From NCBI GenBank assembly GCA_040394195.1, contig JBEBSR010000027.1, positions 1 to 34,965 on the forward strand: 34,965 nucleotides of DNA. Reading direction: 5' to 3'. The notes beneath the pieces are model-generated. The model was not told where the DNA came from, ran no database searches, and was given only the letters and a program-made list of their open reading frames with translations. Shown here piece by piece: positions 23,116-32,442 of the stretch; position 1 is the first letter of the stretch, and every line of letters begins with the position of its first letter. This DNA comes from Wohlfahrtiimonas larvae_A. GTDB taxonomy: Bacteria > Pseudomonadota > Gammaproteobacteria > Cardiobacteriales > Wohlfahrtiimonadaceae. Position numbers and translations under genes: made by a program.

Positions 23116-24618
23116 TTAATCCTTAAGTCTTGCAATTGCTTTTGGCAAGAATTCAATCACATCTGTGGCAATCACAGAGCGATAACCTTGCTCAGCACAA
23201 AGGTCTCCTGCCAAACCATGCAACCAAACACCTAAGCGAGTTGCACGTCTTGAAGAAACGCCTTGCACAATCAATCCTGCAATAATACCACTCAAAGCAT
23301 CACCCATACCAGAACTTGCCATCGCAGGATTACCTGTTGTATTAATGCTCAAAAAGTCTGAATCACATACTAATGAACCTGCACCTTTCAATACAGTAAT
23401 GCCAAATTTTTCTGATAATTGATATGCTGTTACCAAGCGATCTGCTTCCACATCATTCACAGTACCATGCAGTAATCTAGCTGCTTCCACAGGATGCGGT
23501 GTGATTACATGATTATCTTTATTCTCTTCCAACAACTCTCTTGAAATCTTATCTTGTGCGATTAGGTTTAAACCATCCGCATCAATCACAATTGGTTTGC
23601 CAGATGCTAATACTGCATTCATTAATTCAACTGACCATTCATTTGTACCTAAGCCACAACCAATCACAATGCACGTTGCCACTTCTAGCATAGGCGCTAA
23701 ATCTTCCGCACCATTCACACCACGCACCATCAATTCAGGATGATAAGGAATCATTGCAGTTGCATGCGATGGATGTGTTGCAATAGAAACTCTACCTGCA
23801 CCAATACGTAATGCAGCATGCCCTGCCAATAATGCAGCGCCAGCCATCCCAATATAACCACCAACAACTAAGATATGGCCAAAATTCCCTTTATGATTAA
23901 ATTTTTTACGATCAGGGAACCATTCCGCCATTGTTGGTAAATTAAAACAACAAGAAGCTGCATGAATCGCTTCAAAGCATTCTTCAGGAATACCTAAATC
24001 TGAACAAATCACTTTGCCCACATATTCAGGACCTTTACCTGTGTATAAACCTGGTTTCTGTGCAATAAAGGTGATTGTTTCTGTCGCTTTCACAGCTTCA
24101 CTTAGGATTGCGCCTGTATTAGCATTCAATCCTGATGGTACATCTAAAGCAATTACAGGTTTACCACTACGATTAATGAGCATCGCGGCACCTAGCCATT
24201 CGCCTGATAGTGCACGGTTTACACCTGTTCCCATCATGGCATCGATGATCAAATCTGCATCATCTAAACAGCTCGATGTGAATGACTCACATGGTACGCC
24301 CATCCCTTTTGCAGCCAAATATGCTTTACGCACATCATCCACTAAGTTATTAGGATCTGCTAGGTAGAAAATTTTAACTTCAAACCCTGCGCTCAATGCT
24401 TGTTGAGCAAAGAAATAGCCATCACCGCCATTTCGCCCAGCACCGACAATTACTGCAATCTTTTTGACATCTGGATATGACTTATAAAGATATCCCAGCA
24501 CAAATAATGCAGCACGTTGCATTAATGTAATTGATGCGATATTGAGTACTTCTAGTGCTTTTTTCTCGATATCCTTGATGGCATGAATGTCATACAAAGG
24601 TGTTGAAGCGTTTTTCAT
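23116..24618 (-). CDS. nnr: Bifunctional NAD(P)H-hydrate epimerase / dehydratase Nnr
   Basis: Nnr repairs hydrated NAD(P)H. The N-terminal YjeF-N domain epimerises NAD(P)HX and the C-terminal ribokinase-like domain dehydrates S-NAD(P)HX using ADP. The 500-residue protein (ATG 24618; TTG 24630 is less likely) has VGAGRNGGDGYFFAQQAL and DAMMGTGVNRALSG in the first half. The second half has GHILVVGGYIGMAGAALLAG, VITPHPVEAARLL and NPAMASSGMGDALSGIIAGL. Pairing with tsaE is a common gammaproteobacterial arrangement. The upstream 160-base gap should hold its promoter, but no good match stands out. Confidence 0.95.
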   Translation of the reverse strand: MKNASTPLYDIHAIKDIEKKALEVLNIASITLMQRAALFVLGYLYKSYPDVKKIAVIVGAGRNGGDGYFFAQQALSAGFEVKIFYLADPNNLVDDVRKAYLAAKGMGVPCESFTSSCLDDADLIIDAMMGTGVNRALSGEWLGAAMLINRSGKPVIALDVPSGLNANTGAILSEAVKATETITFIAQKPGLYTGKGPEYVGKVICSDLGIPEECFEAIHAASCCFNLPTMAEWFPDRKKFNHKGNFGHILVVGGYIGMAGAALLAGHAALRIGAGRVSIATHPSHATAMIPYHPELMVRGVNGAEDLAPMLEVATCIVIGCGLGTNEWSVELMNAVLASGKPIVIDADGLNLIAQDKISRELLEENKDNHVITPHPVEAARLLHGTVNDVEADRLVTAYQLSEKFGITVLKGAGSLVCDSDFLSINTTGNPAMASSGMGDALSGIIAGLIVQGVSSRRATRLGVWLHGLAGDLCAEQGYRSVIATDVIEFLPKAIARLKD

Positions 24619-24630
24619 AATACTTAACAA

Positions 24631-24792
24631 TCCTATAAAATATGTGACTAAGCTAATTTAGAAACCGATAGGCTGACTAAAATAGTCCTAAGATTTGGAG
24701 CTGTATAGCATTCGATCATTTTTTATACAGCGAACAGTGCTAATGTAGCGAAATGTTTAAGGCACAACATAGAAATCAACACCCTCATTGAC
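24631..24792. other. Intergenic gap with two dyads, function unclear
   Basis: Between the MATE gene and nnr, 162 bases carry no convincing ORF. GACTA-AAA-TAGTC (24675-24687) and an 8-bp inverted repeat GCTGTATA/TATACAGC (24700-24731, 16-base loop) are visible. Neither has a following T tract on the minus strand after the loop, so they are poor intrinsic terminators. They may be part of an operator or a transcript structure. Confidence 0.4.
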
Positions 24793-26151
24793 TTATGTCA
24801 AACCATACATGCGCTTCATTCGTTTAAACTGCCATTGCAAGCGTAAATTCGACAAGATTGCTGAACATGTTAGGCCAACAATCAGACCAATCCATACACC
24901 TTCAGCCTGCATATTCTTTGGTACTGCTAAATAGTAGCCAATTGGCAAAGCTACGAACCAATATGATGTAATACCAATCACCATCGGCGCTTTAGTATCT
25001 TTCATGCCACGTAAACAACCTGCTGCCGCGATTTGTAAGCCATCTGGCAATTGGAAAATGATTGAGAAAATCAATAAATGTGCACTGAGTTTTAGAATTT
25101 CAGGGTCATCTGTAAACACCATTGGTAGATATGATTTCAAAGCAAAGAGATAAATTCCTGTGCCAATCATGATTCCAAAACATGTTAAGCGACCCATTTT
25201 CGCAATACGAATTGCGCCTTCATAATCTTTACGCCCCATTCTTTGCCCAATCAATGCAATCAAAGCAAATGAAGTACTGAGTGGCACCATGAATGATAAG
25301 CTTGTAATATTCAATGCAATTTGATGACTATTAATCACAATTTCGCCAAAACGCCCCAAAATTAATCCTGAGACTGAAAACAGTGCAACTTCTGCAAAGA
25401 TAGAAGCACCATTTGGTACACCAACTTGTAGCAAGCCTTTCACTTGTTTAAAAATACGCGCGCGATAACGGAACAAATTCAAAGTTTTCAAACGTGGCTC
25501 TACGCGATAGAACATTAACATACTAATAAACATGCTCCACATCGCAAATGCAGTACCTAAACCAGAACCAATCACACCGTAGCTTTTCAAGCCAATTGGC
25601 TCATAACCATAAACCAAGAAATAGTTCATAACACCATTGATTAAAAAACCAACGAACGTCACGATTGTCACAGGTACAGGACGTGCAACACCTTCGCATA
25701 CACAACGAAGTGTATTGAATAAGAAGATTGCAGGCACACCCACAGATAATGCACGTAAATAATCCACTGATAATGGAATTACATCATCCTGCACTTCAAA
25801 GAATCGCAAAATATATTCAGAATTCCACATGATTGCTATCGCAATCACTGAAAAAACTAATGCAACTGAAACACCACCATGAAATATTGTTGGAATGCGT
25901 TTCATACGGTTTGCACCAAATTGATGTGCTGTTAGAATTGTCACAGCCATCAATGTTCCACTTGCAAATAATAAAATTGGGTTCCAAACAAATACGCCCA
26001 TGGCAACACCAGATTGCACGAGTGCATCAAAATGCCCAGTAATGGCAATATCTGTCGTTCCCATACCCACTTGTAATAGCTGAGTACATAAAATCGGGAA
26101 AGCCAGCATGATGAGCGCTTTAAATTCCGCGCCCACAAAAAGTTTTTTCAT
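24793..26151 (-). CDS. MATE family efflux transporter (NorM-like)
   Basis: This is a 452-residue inner-membrane protein with about twelve spans in two similar halves, as in MATE cation-coupled multidrug exporters. Seen features are LAFPILCTQLLQVGMGTTDI at the start, the HFDALVQSGVAMGVFVWNPI block of TM2, VPNGASIFAEVALFSVSGL in the second half and a CLRGMKDTKAPMVIGITSYW motif near the end. These fit the NorM/YdhE branch. Substrate cannot be predicted. AAGGA lies 6 bases before the ATG. It follows marC after 23 bases and is probably co-transcribed with it. Confidence 0.92.
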   Translation of the reverse strand: MKKLFVGAEFKALIMLAFPILCTQLLQVGMGTTDIAITGHFDALVQSGVAMGVFVWNPILLFASGTLMAVTILTAHQFGANRMKRIPTIFHGGVSVALVFSVIAIAIMWNSEYILRFFEVQDDVIPLSVDYLRALSVGVPAIFLFNTLRCVCEGVARPVPVTIVTFVGFLINGVMNYFLVYGYEPIGLKSYGVIGSGLGTAFAMWSMFISMLMFYRVEPRLKTLNLFRYRARIFKQVKGLLQVGVPNGASIFAEVALFSVSGLILGRFGEIVINSHQIALNITSLSFMVPLSTSFALIALIGQRMGRKDYEGAIRIAKMGRLTCFGIMIGTGIYLFALKSYLPMVFTDDPEILKLSAHLLIFSIIFQLPDGLQIAAAGCLRGMKDTKAPMVIGITSYWFVALPIGYYLAVPKNMQAEGVWIGLIVGLTCSAILSNLRLQWQFKRMKRMYGLT

Positions 26152-26174
26152 CCAAATTCCTTATAAATATTATG

Positions 26175-26852
26175 TCATTTTGCCAATGGCACTTGATGAA
26201 TCAATTCAATCACACCATTGATACAGAACTGAACACCCATGCAAACTAATAGAAAACCCATGATACGGGAAATTGCATCAATGCCGCTTTGACCAATCTT
26301 TGCAACAATTGTTGCTGAACTTTTTAAACAGACCCATAAGAATAAGCATAGTCCAATAAAAGAGATTATGGGTGCTGTTAACATAATCCACATTGGCGCA
26401 CCAAAACTTGGCAATGTTGATGCAATACTGATAATCATCGCAATTGTTCCAGGGCCAGCAAACCCTGGCATTGTTAACGGAATGAATGCCAAGCTCGATG
26501 AGCTTGTTCCCTTGCCTTTTAATTCATCTTTCTTGCTTTCTAATTCAGGCGATGTTGATGAATTTTGTGATGGAAATAGCATTTGAAAACCGATCACCAT
26601 AACAATTAAACCACCAGCAATACGAAGGCCAGGAATAGAAATTCCAAAAACTTTCATTACAATTTGGCCACAGTAAAAACTAATTAACATCAATGCCAAT
26701 GAATACTTAGCTGCTTGCTTTGCCTGTTTATTTTTTTCTTCATCAGGTAAACGTGCACCTAAACTCATCATCATGGTGGCAGATACTAAAGGATTCGCCA
26801 AAGGTAATAACATAAAGAAAACAACAAAAATAATCTTTCCAAATTCAAACAT
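26175..26852 (-). CDS. MarC family inner-membrane protein
   Basis: The 225-residue protein has six predicted spans and the MarC/YhgN family pattern: LLPLANPLVSATMMMSLGA at the start, GLRIAGGLIVMVIGFQML in the middle and FIPLTMPGFAGPGTIAMII after a Ser/Lys-rich loop (about 95-118). MarC was named from the mar region but is not itself shown to cause antibiotic resistance, and its substrate is unknown. GGAGA precedes ATG 26852. The start lies only 18 bases after the gyrA terminator, so it may rely on read-through. It is followed by a MATE exporter gene. Confidence 0.92.
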   Translation of the reverse strand: MFEFGKIIFVVFFMLLPLANPLVSATMMMSLGARLPDEEKNKQAKQAAKYSLALMLISFYCGQIVMKVFGISIPGLRIAGGLIVMVIGFQMLFPSQNSSTSPELESKKDELKGKGTSSSSLAFIPLTMPGFAGPGTIAMIISIASTLPSFGAPMWIMLTAPIISFIGLCLFLWVCLKSSATIVAKIGQSGIDAISRIMGFLLVCMGVQFCINGVIELIHQVPLAK

Positions 26853-26870
26853 GCGATTTCTCCTTTAGAT

Positions 26871-26905
26871 AAAAAAAGATAAGGCAGGTAATGCCTGCCT
26901 TATCT
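26871..26905 (-). terminator. Intrinsic terminator after gyrA
   Basis: A perfect 12-bp stem AGATAAGGCAGG / CCTGCCTTATCT with a 5-base loop is followed leftward by seven T's (26871-26877). It is the strongest terminator in the window. Confidence 0.95.
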
Positions 26906-26921
26906 GAATTTAATGTAGTAA

Positions 26922-29546
26922 TTATTCTACCGCATCGCCACCAGAGGATGTTTCATCGACGGCCTCAACACTACCTTCAGTTTCTAGGTTTTCATCAGTT
27001 TCATCAATCTCTTCTGCTTCAACTGCAGTTAAGCCAACCAACTTGTCCGATTCATCCAAACGGATCAAACGAACACCTTGTGTATTACGGCCTAAAATAG
27101 AAATTTCAGAAACTCGTGTACGAACCAATACGCCATTACTTGAAATCAGAATAACTTCTTCTTCCTCTTTCACTAAACATGCGCTAATCACTTCACCATT
27201 ACGCTCGGAAGTTTGAATACCAATCATTCCTTTACCACCACGGCGATGGCGCGTGAATTCTTCTGTACGAGTACGTTTACCATAACCATTTTCTGTTGCA
27301 ATCAATACTACGCTGTCATCATTTGGAATGATCATCGATAAGATTGTTTGTTTTTCAGTTAAGTTCATGGATTTAACACCACGCGCACCACGGCCAGTAT
27401 CACGAACATCTTCTTCGCTGAAGCGATTTACTTTACCATCTGATGTAAAGAGCATGATGTCTTTAGTACCATCAGTGATCGTTGTACCGATTAATTCATC
27501 ACCTTCATCCAATGTGATAGCAATCACACCTGTTGAACGTTGGCTTGCAAACTTATCCAATGTTGTTTTCTTAATCACACCAAATTTCGTTGCCATCACG
27601 ATAAATTTATCAGCAACATATTCATCCACTGGCATGATTGAGCTAATGCGCTCACCTTCACTCAATGGCAACATATTCACAATTGGTCGACCTGTTGAAC
27701 CACGACCTGCTTCAGGTAATTCATAAGTATGCAACCAATAAACACGGCCAATTGAAGAGAAGCACATCAATTGTGAATGCGTACTTGTCGTCATCATATT
27801 CACAACATAGTCTTCATCTTTAACTTTAGCAGCAGATTTACCACGACCACCACGTTTCTGTGCTTGATATTCACCGAGCTGTTGATACTTGATATAACCA
27901 CGATGAGACAGCGTTACAACTACTTGTTCATCTGCGATTAAGTCTAAAATATTAATATCTTCTGCAGCTTGGCAAATTTCAGTACGGCGCTCATCATGAT
28001 AATCAGCACGTACTTTTTCCAATTCTTCCAATACAACTTCACGTAAACGATCAGGATTTACTAAGATTTCAATGAATGCAGAGATTGCTTCTAATAAGCC
28101 TTCGTATTCACCATGAATTTTATCTTGCTCTAAACCTGTTAAGCGCTGTAAGCGCATATCCAAGATTGCTTGTGCTTGCGTTTCTGTTAAGCGATAGCCT
28201 TCAGCCAATAAGCCAAAGCCTTCCAATTCGCTCATTTTGGCATTTTCATTCAAATGCGCCGCACGTTCCAACATTGGAATAACATCGCCAGCCGCCCAAA
28301 TCTTCGCAAGCATTTTAGTTTTCGCAGTTGCACCATCTGGAGAAGAGCGGATCAACTCAATCATTTCATCAATGTTCGCCAATGCAACGGTTAAGCCTTC
28401 TAACAAATGCGCACGCTCACGTGCTTTACGCAAATCAAAGATTGTACGGCGAGTAATCACTTCGCGACGGTGCGCCACGAATGCTTCTAATACTTGTTTC
28501 AAGTTCAACAATTTTGGCTGACCTTGATCGATCGCAACCATATTAATGCTGAAACTGCTTTGTAATGAAGTATGCTTGTACAATTGATTCAACACAACCA
28601 TACCAGATTCACCACGTTTCAATTCAATGACGATGCGCATGCCATCTTTATCGGATTCATCACGCAAACCATCTGGCGCAATGCCTTCAACGATTTTATC
28701 GCGGTGCAATTCAACAATTTTTTCAATCAAACGAGCTTTGTTCACTTGATAAGGCAGTTCTGAAACTACGATCACTTCACGATTACGTTTTTCATCAATT
28801 TCAATTTCACAACGTGCACGAATCACAACACGGCCACGGCCTGTATGATAAGCCTCACGAATTCCGCGAGTACCATTAATGATTGCCGCTGTTGGGAAAT
28901 CTGGTGCTGGAATATATTCCATCAAACCATCGATTGTAATTTGCGGATCATTGATCAACGCAACACAAGCATTAATGGTTTCAGTTAAATTGTGTGGCGG
29001 AATATTTGTCGCCATACCAACCGCAATACCTGATGAACCATTCACCAATAAGTTTGGAATTTGCGTTGGCAATACAGAAGGCTCAATTTCAGAGCCATCA
29101 TAGTTTGGTGTAAAATCTACAGTATCTTTATCGATATCTTGTAATAAAGTATGCGCAATCTTGCTCATTCTAACTTCGGTATAACGCATTGCAGCTGGTG
29201 AGTCACCATCCACCGAACCAAAGTTACCTTGACCATCCACCAACATATAACGCATCGAGAATGGCTGTGCCATACGAACGATTGAATCATAAATCGCGCT
29301 ATCACCATGTGGATGGTATTTACCCATCACATCACCCACGATACGCGCAGATTTTTTATAAGGCTTATTCCAATCGTTATGAGTTTGATTCATCGAATGC
29401 AAAATTCGACGGTGAACAGGCTTCAATCCATCACGAACATCTGGCAAAGCACGACCAATAATCACGCTCATCGCATAGTCGAGATAGGATTTCTTCATCT
29501 CCTCTTCTAAGTTGACCGGAACTATCTCTTTGGCAAACTCACTCAT
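26922..29546 (-). CDS. gyrA: DNA gyrase subunit A
   Basis: GyrA is the DNA-cutting and rejoining subunit of gyrase. The 874-residue protein is full length. The quinolone-resistance region GKYHPHGDSAIYDSIVRMAQ has Ser83 and Asp87, the susceptible residues in E. coli numbering. The active-site Tyr is in AAMRYTEVRMSKIAH. The C-terminal beta-pinwheel contains a GyrA-box-like QKRGGRGKS and ends in an acidic tail of about 30 residues (Glu/Asp-rich). The ATG at 29546 follows AAGGAT. An extended -10 promoter lies at 29586-29594 and a strong terminator follows. Confidence 0.98.
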   Translation of the reverse strand: MSEFAKEIVPVNLEEEMKKSYLDYAMSVIIGRALPDVRDGLKPVHRRILHSMNQTHNDWNKPYKKSARIVGDVMGKYHPHGDSAIYDSIVRMAQPFSMRYMLVDGQGNFGSVDGDSPAAMRYTEVRMSKIAHTLLQDIDKDTVDFTPNYDGSEIEPSVLPTQIPNLLVNGSSGIAVGMATNIPPHNLTETINACVALINDPQITIDGLMEYIPAPDFPTAAIINGTRGIREAYHTGRGRVVIRARCEIEIDEKRNREVIVVSELPYQVNKARLIEKIVELHRDKIVEGIAPDGLRDESDKDGMRIVIELKRGESGMVVLNQLYKHTSLQSSFSINMVAIDQGQPKLLNLKQVLEAFVAHRREVITRRTIFDLRKARERAHLLEGLTVALANIDEMIELIRSSPDGATAKTKMLAKIWAAGDVIPMLERAAHLNENAKMSELEGFGLLAEGYRLTETQAQAILDMRLQRLTGLEQDKIHGEYEGLLEAISAFIEILVNPDRLREVVLEELEKVRADYHDERRTEICQAAEDINILDLIADEQVVVTLSHRGYIKYQQLGEYQAQKRGGRGKSAAKVKDEDYVVNMMTTSTHSQLMCFSSIGRVYWLHTYELPEAGRGSTGRPIVNMLPLSEGERISSIMPVDEYVADKFIVMATKFGVIKKTTLDKFASQRSTGVIAITLDEGDELIGTTITDGTKDIMLFTSDGKVNRFSEEDVRDTGRGARGVKSMNLTEKQTILSMIIPNDDSVVLIATENGYGKRTRTEEFTRHRRGGKGMIGIQTSERNGEVISACLVKEEEEVILISSNGVLVRTRVSEISILGRNTQGVRLIRLDESDKLVGLTAVEAEEIDETDENLETEGSVEAVDETSSGGDAVE

Positions 29547-29585
29547 TGAATATCCTTTGTCTAATTATTAATCTTTAACCGAAAA

Positions 29586-29594
29586 ATTATATCA
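29586..29594 (-). promoter_or_regulatory. Extended -10 promoter for gyrA
   Basis: On the minus strand TGATATAAT gives TGn plus a perfect TATAAT, predicting a start near 29579, about 33 bases ahead of gyrA. No clear -35 is present. That is compatible with the supercoiling-sensitive gyrase promoters known elsewhere, but is not proof. Confidence 0.6.
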
Positions 29595-29694
29595 CAAAAA
29601 GGTATTTTCTGCCCGAAATTCATAGATTGGAATTCCTTGATTTTTAGCAAGTTTTTACACAAATGGAAACACACAAACCTTTTGCTCTCATAAA

Positions 29695-29723
29695 TAAAAA
29701 AGCCTTCAATAAATTTGAAGGCT
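29695..29723 (-). terminator. Intrinsic terminator after the haem uptake operon
   Basis: Read leftward, AGCCTTCAA pairs with TTGAAGGCT around a short AT loop and is followed by a T tract (29695-29700). It lies 23 bases after the hmuV stop. Confidence 0.9.
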
Positions 29724-29745
29724 ATTTACTATAGAAATGCATTAT

Positions 29746-30555
29746 TTACTCATAACCAAATATAGACAGCGAATGTGCATTCGGATGCTCTTGATTGGTT
29801 AACTCCACAAATGGGATATTGAACACTTCACCAAGAATTCTGCCATCTTTGAGTTCATTCACTTGATAAACGCCGTGTAGTTCGCCTTGCTTTAGGACAA
29901 TACATTGATCTGCCGCATGGAGTGCCTGATTCAGGTCATGCATCACACAAACGATCGTAATGCCTTTTTCTTGCAATGTCTTAAAGTATTTCAGCAAATG
30001 CTTTTGATGATACAAATCCAAGTGATTAAATGGTTCATCTAATAACAACAAACGATCTTCACCACATGTTTCCAATTCAAACAATGCTTGCACTAAAACT
30101 CGGCCAATTTGCGTGCGATGCTGCTCACCACCTGATAAAACCTGATAAGTGCGATCTAATAAATGCGTCAATTGCAAATGCTCTGCAACTTCCATCATCA
30201 CATTGTGCGCACCTTTATGGCGATAACTTACACCGTGTGGCATTAAACCCATCGACAATACTGCCATCACATTAATGGCAAATGGAATATGTTGCAGTTG
30301 CGGTAAAACACAGCGCTTTCGCGCCAATTCTGCAATCGTATAATCCTGCAACAAATAATCATCAAAGCGAATTTCACCCGTTGTTGGCTGTTCATCACCC
30401 GACAACATATTTAGTAGTGTTGTTTTTCCTGCGCCATTTGGCCCAATCAATGCTGTGAATTTATGCTTTGGAATTCGTAACTCAGGTACGTTCACTAATG
30501 TACGATCACCTTTGCGAGTTTTGATCGTATAAGAGACATTTTTTAACGTAAACAT
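29746..30555 (-). CDS. hmuV: Haem ABC transporter ATP-binding protein
   Basis: This is the ATPase that powers haem import with the HmuU permease. About 269 residues: Walker A GPNGAGKTT (residues 38-46), signature LSGGEQHRTQIGRVL, Walker B LLLLDEPFNHLD and H-loop VMHDLN. The insertions fit HmuV-type proteins, and the neighbouring substrate-binding protein and receptor support haem over other FecE-like substrates. Two tandem ATGs are possible; the second (30555) has the better distance from AGGGG, and the first is 30558. It starts about 10 bases after hmuU. Confidence 0.92.
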   Translation of the reverse strand: MFTLKNVSYTIKTRKGDRTLVNVPELRIPKHKFTALIGPNGAGKTTLLNMLSGDEQPTTGEIRFDDYLLQDYTIAELARKRCVLPQLQHIPFAINVMAVLSMGLMPHGVSYRHKGAHNVMMEVAEHLQLTHLLDRTYQVLSGGEQHRTQIGRVLVQALFELETCGEDRLLLLDEPFNHLDLYHQKHLLKYFKTLQEKGITIVCVMHDLNQALHAADQCIVLKQGELHGVYQVNELKDGRILGEVFNIPFVELTNQEHPNAHSLSIFGYE

Positions 30556-30564
30556 CATAATCCC

Positions 30565-31569
30565 CTAGCGTATACCTGATTGACGGTAAACCAAATAACC
30601 TAAGAATGGCGCACCAATAAACGCTGTAAAGATACCGATTGGCACTTCTGCTGGTGCAGCTAAAGTTCTTGATAAGCTATCTGCAAATAGGAGCAATAAG
30701 CCACCTGACATGAATGATAATGGCAATACATAACGATTATCCGAACCAAAGAACATGCGCACTAAATGAGGGATCACCAAGCCAACAAAGCCGATGCCGC
30801 CAGAGAATGCAACGGCGCTACCTGCCAAAATCGCAACGCCCCAAATTTGTTGTTTCTTCAATCGCTCTACATTCACACCCAAGTGCTTCGCTTCACGTTC
30901 ACCCAATAACATCGCATTCATTGCTCGAATCTTAAATAAGAACATCGGCACAATCAGTAACTGTAAAATAAAAAGAATCGTGAGTTTTGTATAATCAAAA
31001 CCAGCTAAACTACCCAAGGACCAAAACGTCAATGAACGTAGCTCTTCATCACTTGCAAGGAATGTTAATAATCCCAAAAGCGCCCCAATGAAAGCATTAA
31101 TTGCAATACCGACTAATAGCATTGCGCTTACGCTCACACCTTGATTGTGCTTTGAAAAATAGTATAAAAAAGCTGTCACAGCCCACCCACCAATGCAGGC
31201 TGCAACAGGTAGCATATAATCGTTTAAGCTTTCTATTAATGCAGGAAATAGCTTGCCACCTAAAACAATCGTTAATGCTACAAAAAAGGCCGCACCACTT
31301 GATACACCAATGATTCCTGGCTCCACCAAAGGATTACGAAACAGACCTTGCATCACAGCACCAGAGATAGCAAAAGCACCACCCACTAATAATGCTGCAA
31401 GAATTCTTGGCAAACGAACCTGCCAAAATATATAACTATCTAAACTACCAAAATTGAGAACTTCGCCCCAATTGATCGTTAAAGCCCCGAAATAACTTGA
31501 TACAACCACAGTTAAAACAATTAAACCCGTCATAAACATCAGGCTTAACGATAAAGATTTGTTGCCCAC
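30565..31569 (-). CDS. hmuU: Haem ABC transporter permease (FecCD family)
   Basis: This is an inner-membrane permease of the FecCD/BtuC type, about ten spans in 334 residues. Visible family motifs are WQVRLPRILAALLVGGAFAISGAVMQGLFRNPLVEPGIIGVSSGA (in adjoining blocks), the GFVGLVIPHLVRMFFGSDNR coupling segment and the closing PAEVPIGIFTAFIGAPFLGYL. I choose GTG 31569, which overlaps the hmuT stop as TAGTG and has GAGGA 9 bases upstream. GTG 31590 is an alternative that overlaps hmuT by 22 bases. Confidence 0.92.
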   Translation of the reverse strand: MGNKSLSLSLMFMTGLIVLTVVVSSYFGALTINWGEVLNFGSLDSYIFWQVRLPRILAALLVGGAFAISGAVMQGLFRNPLVEPGIIGVSSGAAFFVALTIVLGGKLFPALIESLNDYMLPVAACIGGWAVTAFLYYFSKHNQGVSVSAMLLVGIAINAFIGALLGLLTFLASDEELRSLTFWSLGSLAGFDYTKLTILFILQLLIVPMFLFKIRAMNAMLLGEREAKHLGVNVERLKKQQIWGVAILAGSAVAFSGGIGFVGLVIPHLVRMFFGSDNRYVLPLSFMSGGLLLLFADSLSRTLAAPAEVPIGIFTAFIGAPFLGYLVYRQSGIR

Positions 31570-32426
31570 TACTTTGCTTCCTCTAAACACTCATCAATCA
31601 TACGGCTTAGAATCAATGTATCGTCATACAAACGGACGCCATAAACTAATACATGGCTGATATCTACTTCAAATACACATTTTGGCTGCACTTGCTTTGG
31701 CCAACCAATACTAGAAACATCTTTTCGCATCACAGGAACATTTTTTTCTGCGAATTCTTTGCGTGTGCCGATCAATACAATCTCTGCACCTTGCTGAATT
31801 TGTGTTTCTAAATTCACAGCTTTATACGCTTTGAATTGGCTTGCAAATGGATTATTCAAACCCAACAAATCAATCAAAGCCGTGGCACTTGTATCACCAC
31901 CTGCAAAGCTTTTAGAGTTACCACCGCTCATTTCTTCCATGATAAACAACGTATTACGAGCGCCACGCTTATTGATATCATCTTTCAATAAGCCATACTT
32001 TTTCTCTAATGATTGATTCAACGCTTCACTCTTCGTTGGTTCATTAAAAATTCCACCAACTTGCGTCACTAAGCCTTTCAATTCCTCTAAATTGCTTGGC
32101 TTTGCCAATGTATGAGATTGAATGCCTGATTTACTCACTTGCTCCACAACATTTTTAGGGCCAGAATCTGATGACCATAAAACCAAAGTTGGATTTAGAG
32201 ACAACATACCTTCTGTTGAGAGTGCAATGCGATAACCAACATCAGGTAGTTGTTTCAGTGCTTCGTTATAACGGCTTGTTGTGTCTGCTCCAACTAACAA
32301 TTGGCCTTTATCCAAAGCTTCGACAACTTGTGTGATGTAAGCAGAAGTTGTAATCACTCGTTCTTCTGCAATACCATTATTGATTAACCCTACAACTAAG
32401 AGAGCAGATAAAATTACTTTTTTCAT
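31569..32426 (-). CDS. hmuT: Haem ABC transporter periplasmic binding protein
   Basis: This periplasmic protein would carry haem from the receptor to HmuU. About 285 residues with a Sec signal (KKVILSALLVVGLINNGIAEE, cleavage near residue 20) and the class III binding-protein fold. The segment GADTTSRYNEALKQLPDVGY, then ALSTEGMLSLNPTLVL, is typical of HmuT-like proteins, and Tyr residues in it are candidates for haem-iron ligands. Tandem ATGs at 32429 and 32426 are both possible, with GAGG 3 or 6 bases upstream. It follows the receptor gene by about 14 bases. Confidence 0.9.
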   Translation of the reverse strand: MKKVILSALLVVGLINNGIAEERVITTSAYITQVVEALDKGQLLVGADTTSRYNEALKQLPDVGYRIALSTEGMLSLNPTLVLWSSDSGPKNVVEQVSKSGIQSHTLAKPSNLEELKGLVTQVGGIFNEPTKSEALNQSLEKKYGLLKDDINKRGARNTLFIMEEMSGGNSKSFAGGDTSATALIDLLGLNNPFASQFKAYKAVNLETQIQQGAEIVLIGTRKEFAEKNVPVMRKDVSSIGWPKQVQPKCVFEVDISHVLVYGVRLYDDTLILSRMIDECLEEAK

Positions 32427-32442
32427 CATTCGCCTCTTAACT

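Noticed and set aside
26368..29510. Long rightward ORFs opposite marC and gyrA
   Set aside because: They are antisense shadows without ribosome-binding sites or recognisable domains, lying inside well-conserved leftward genes.
26922..29546. Quinolone-resistance changes in gyrA
   Set aside because: Ser83 and Asp87 are both present, so the known resistance substitutions at those sites are absent.
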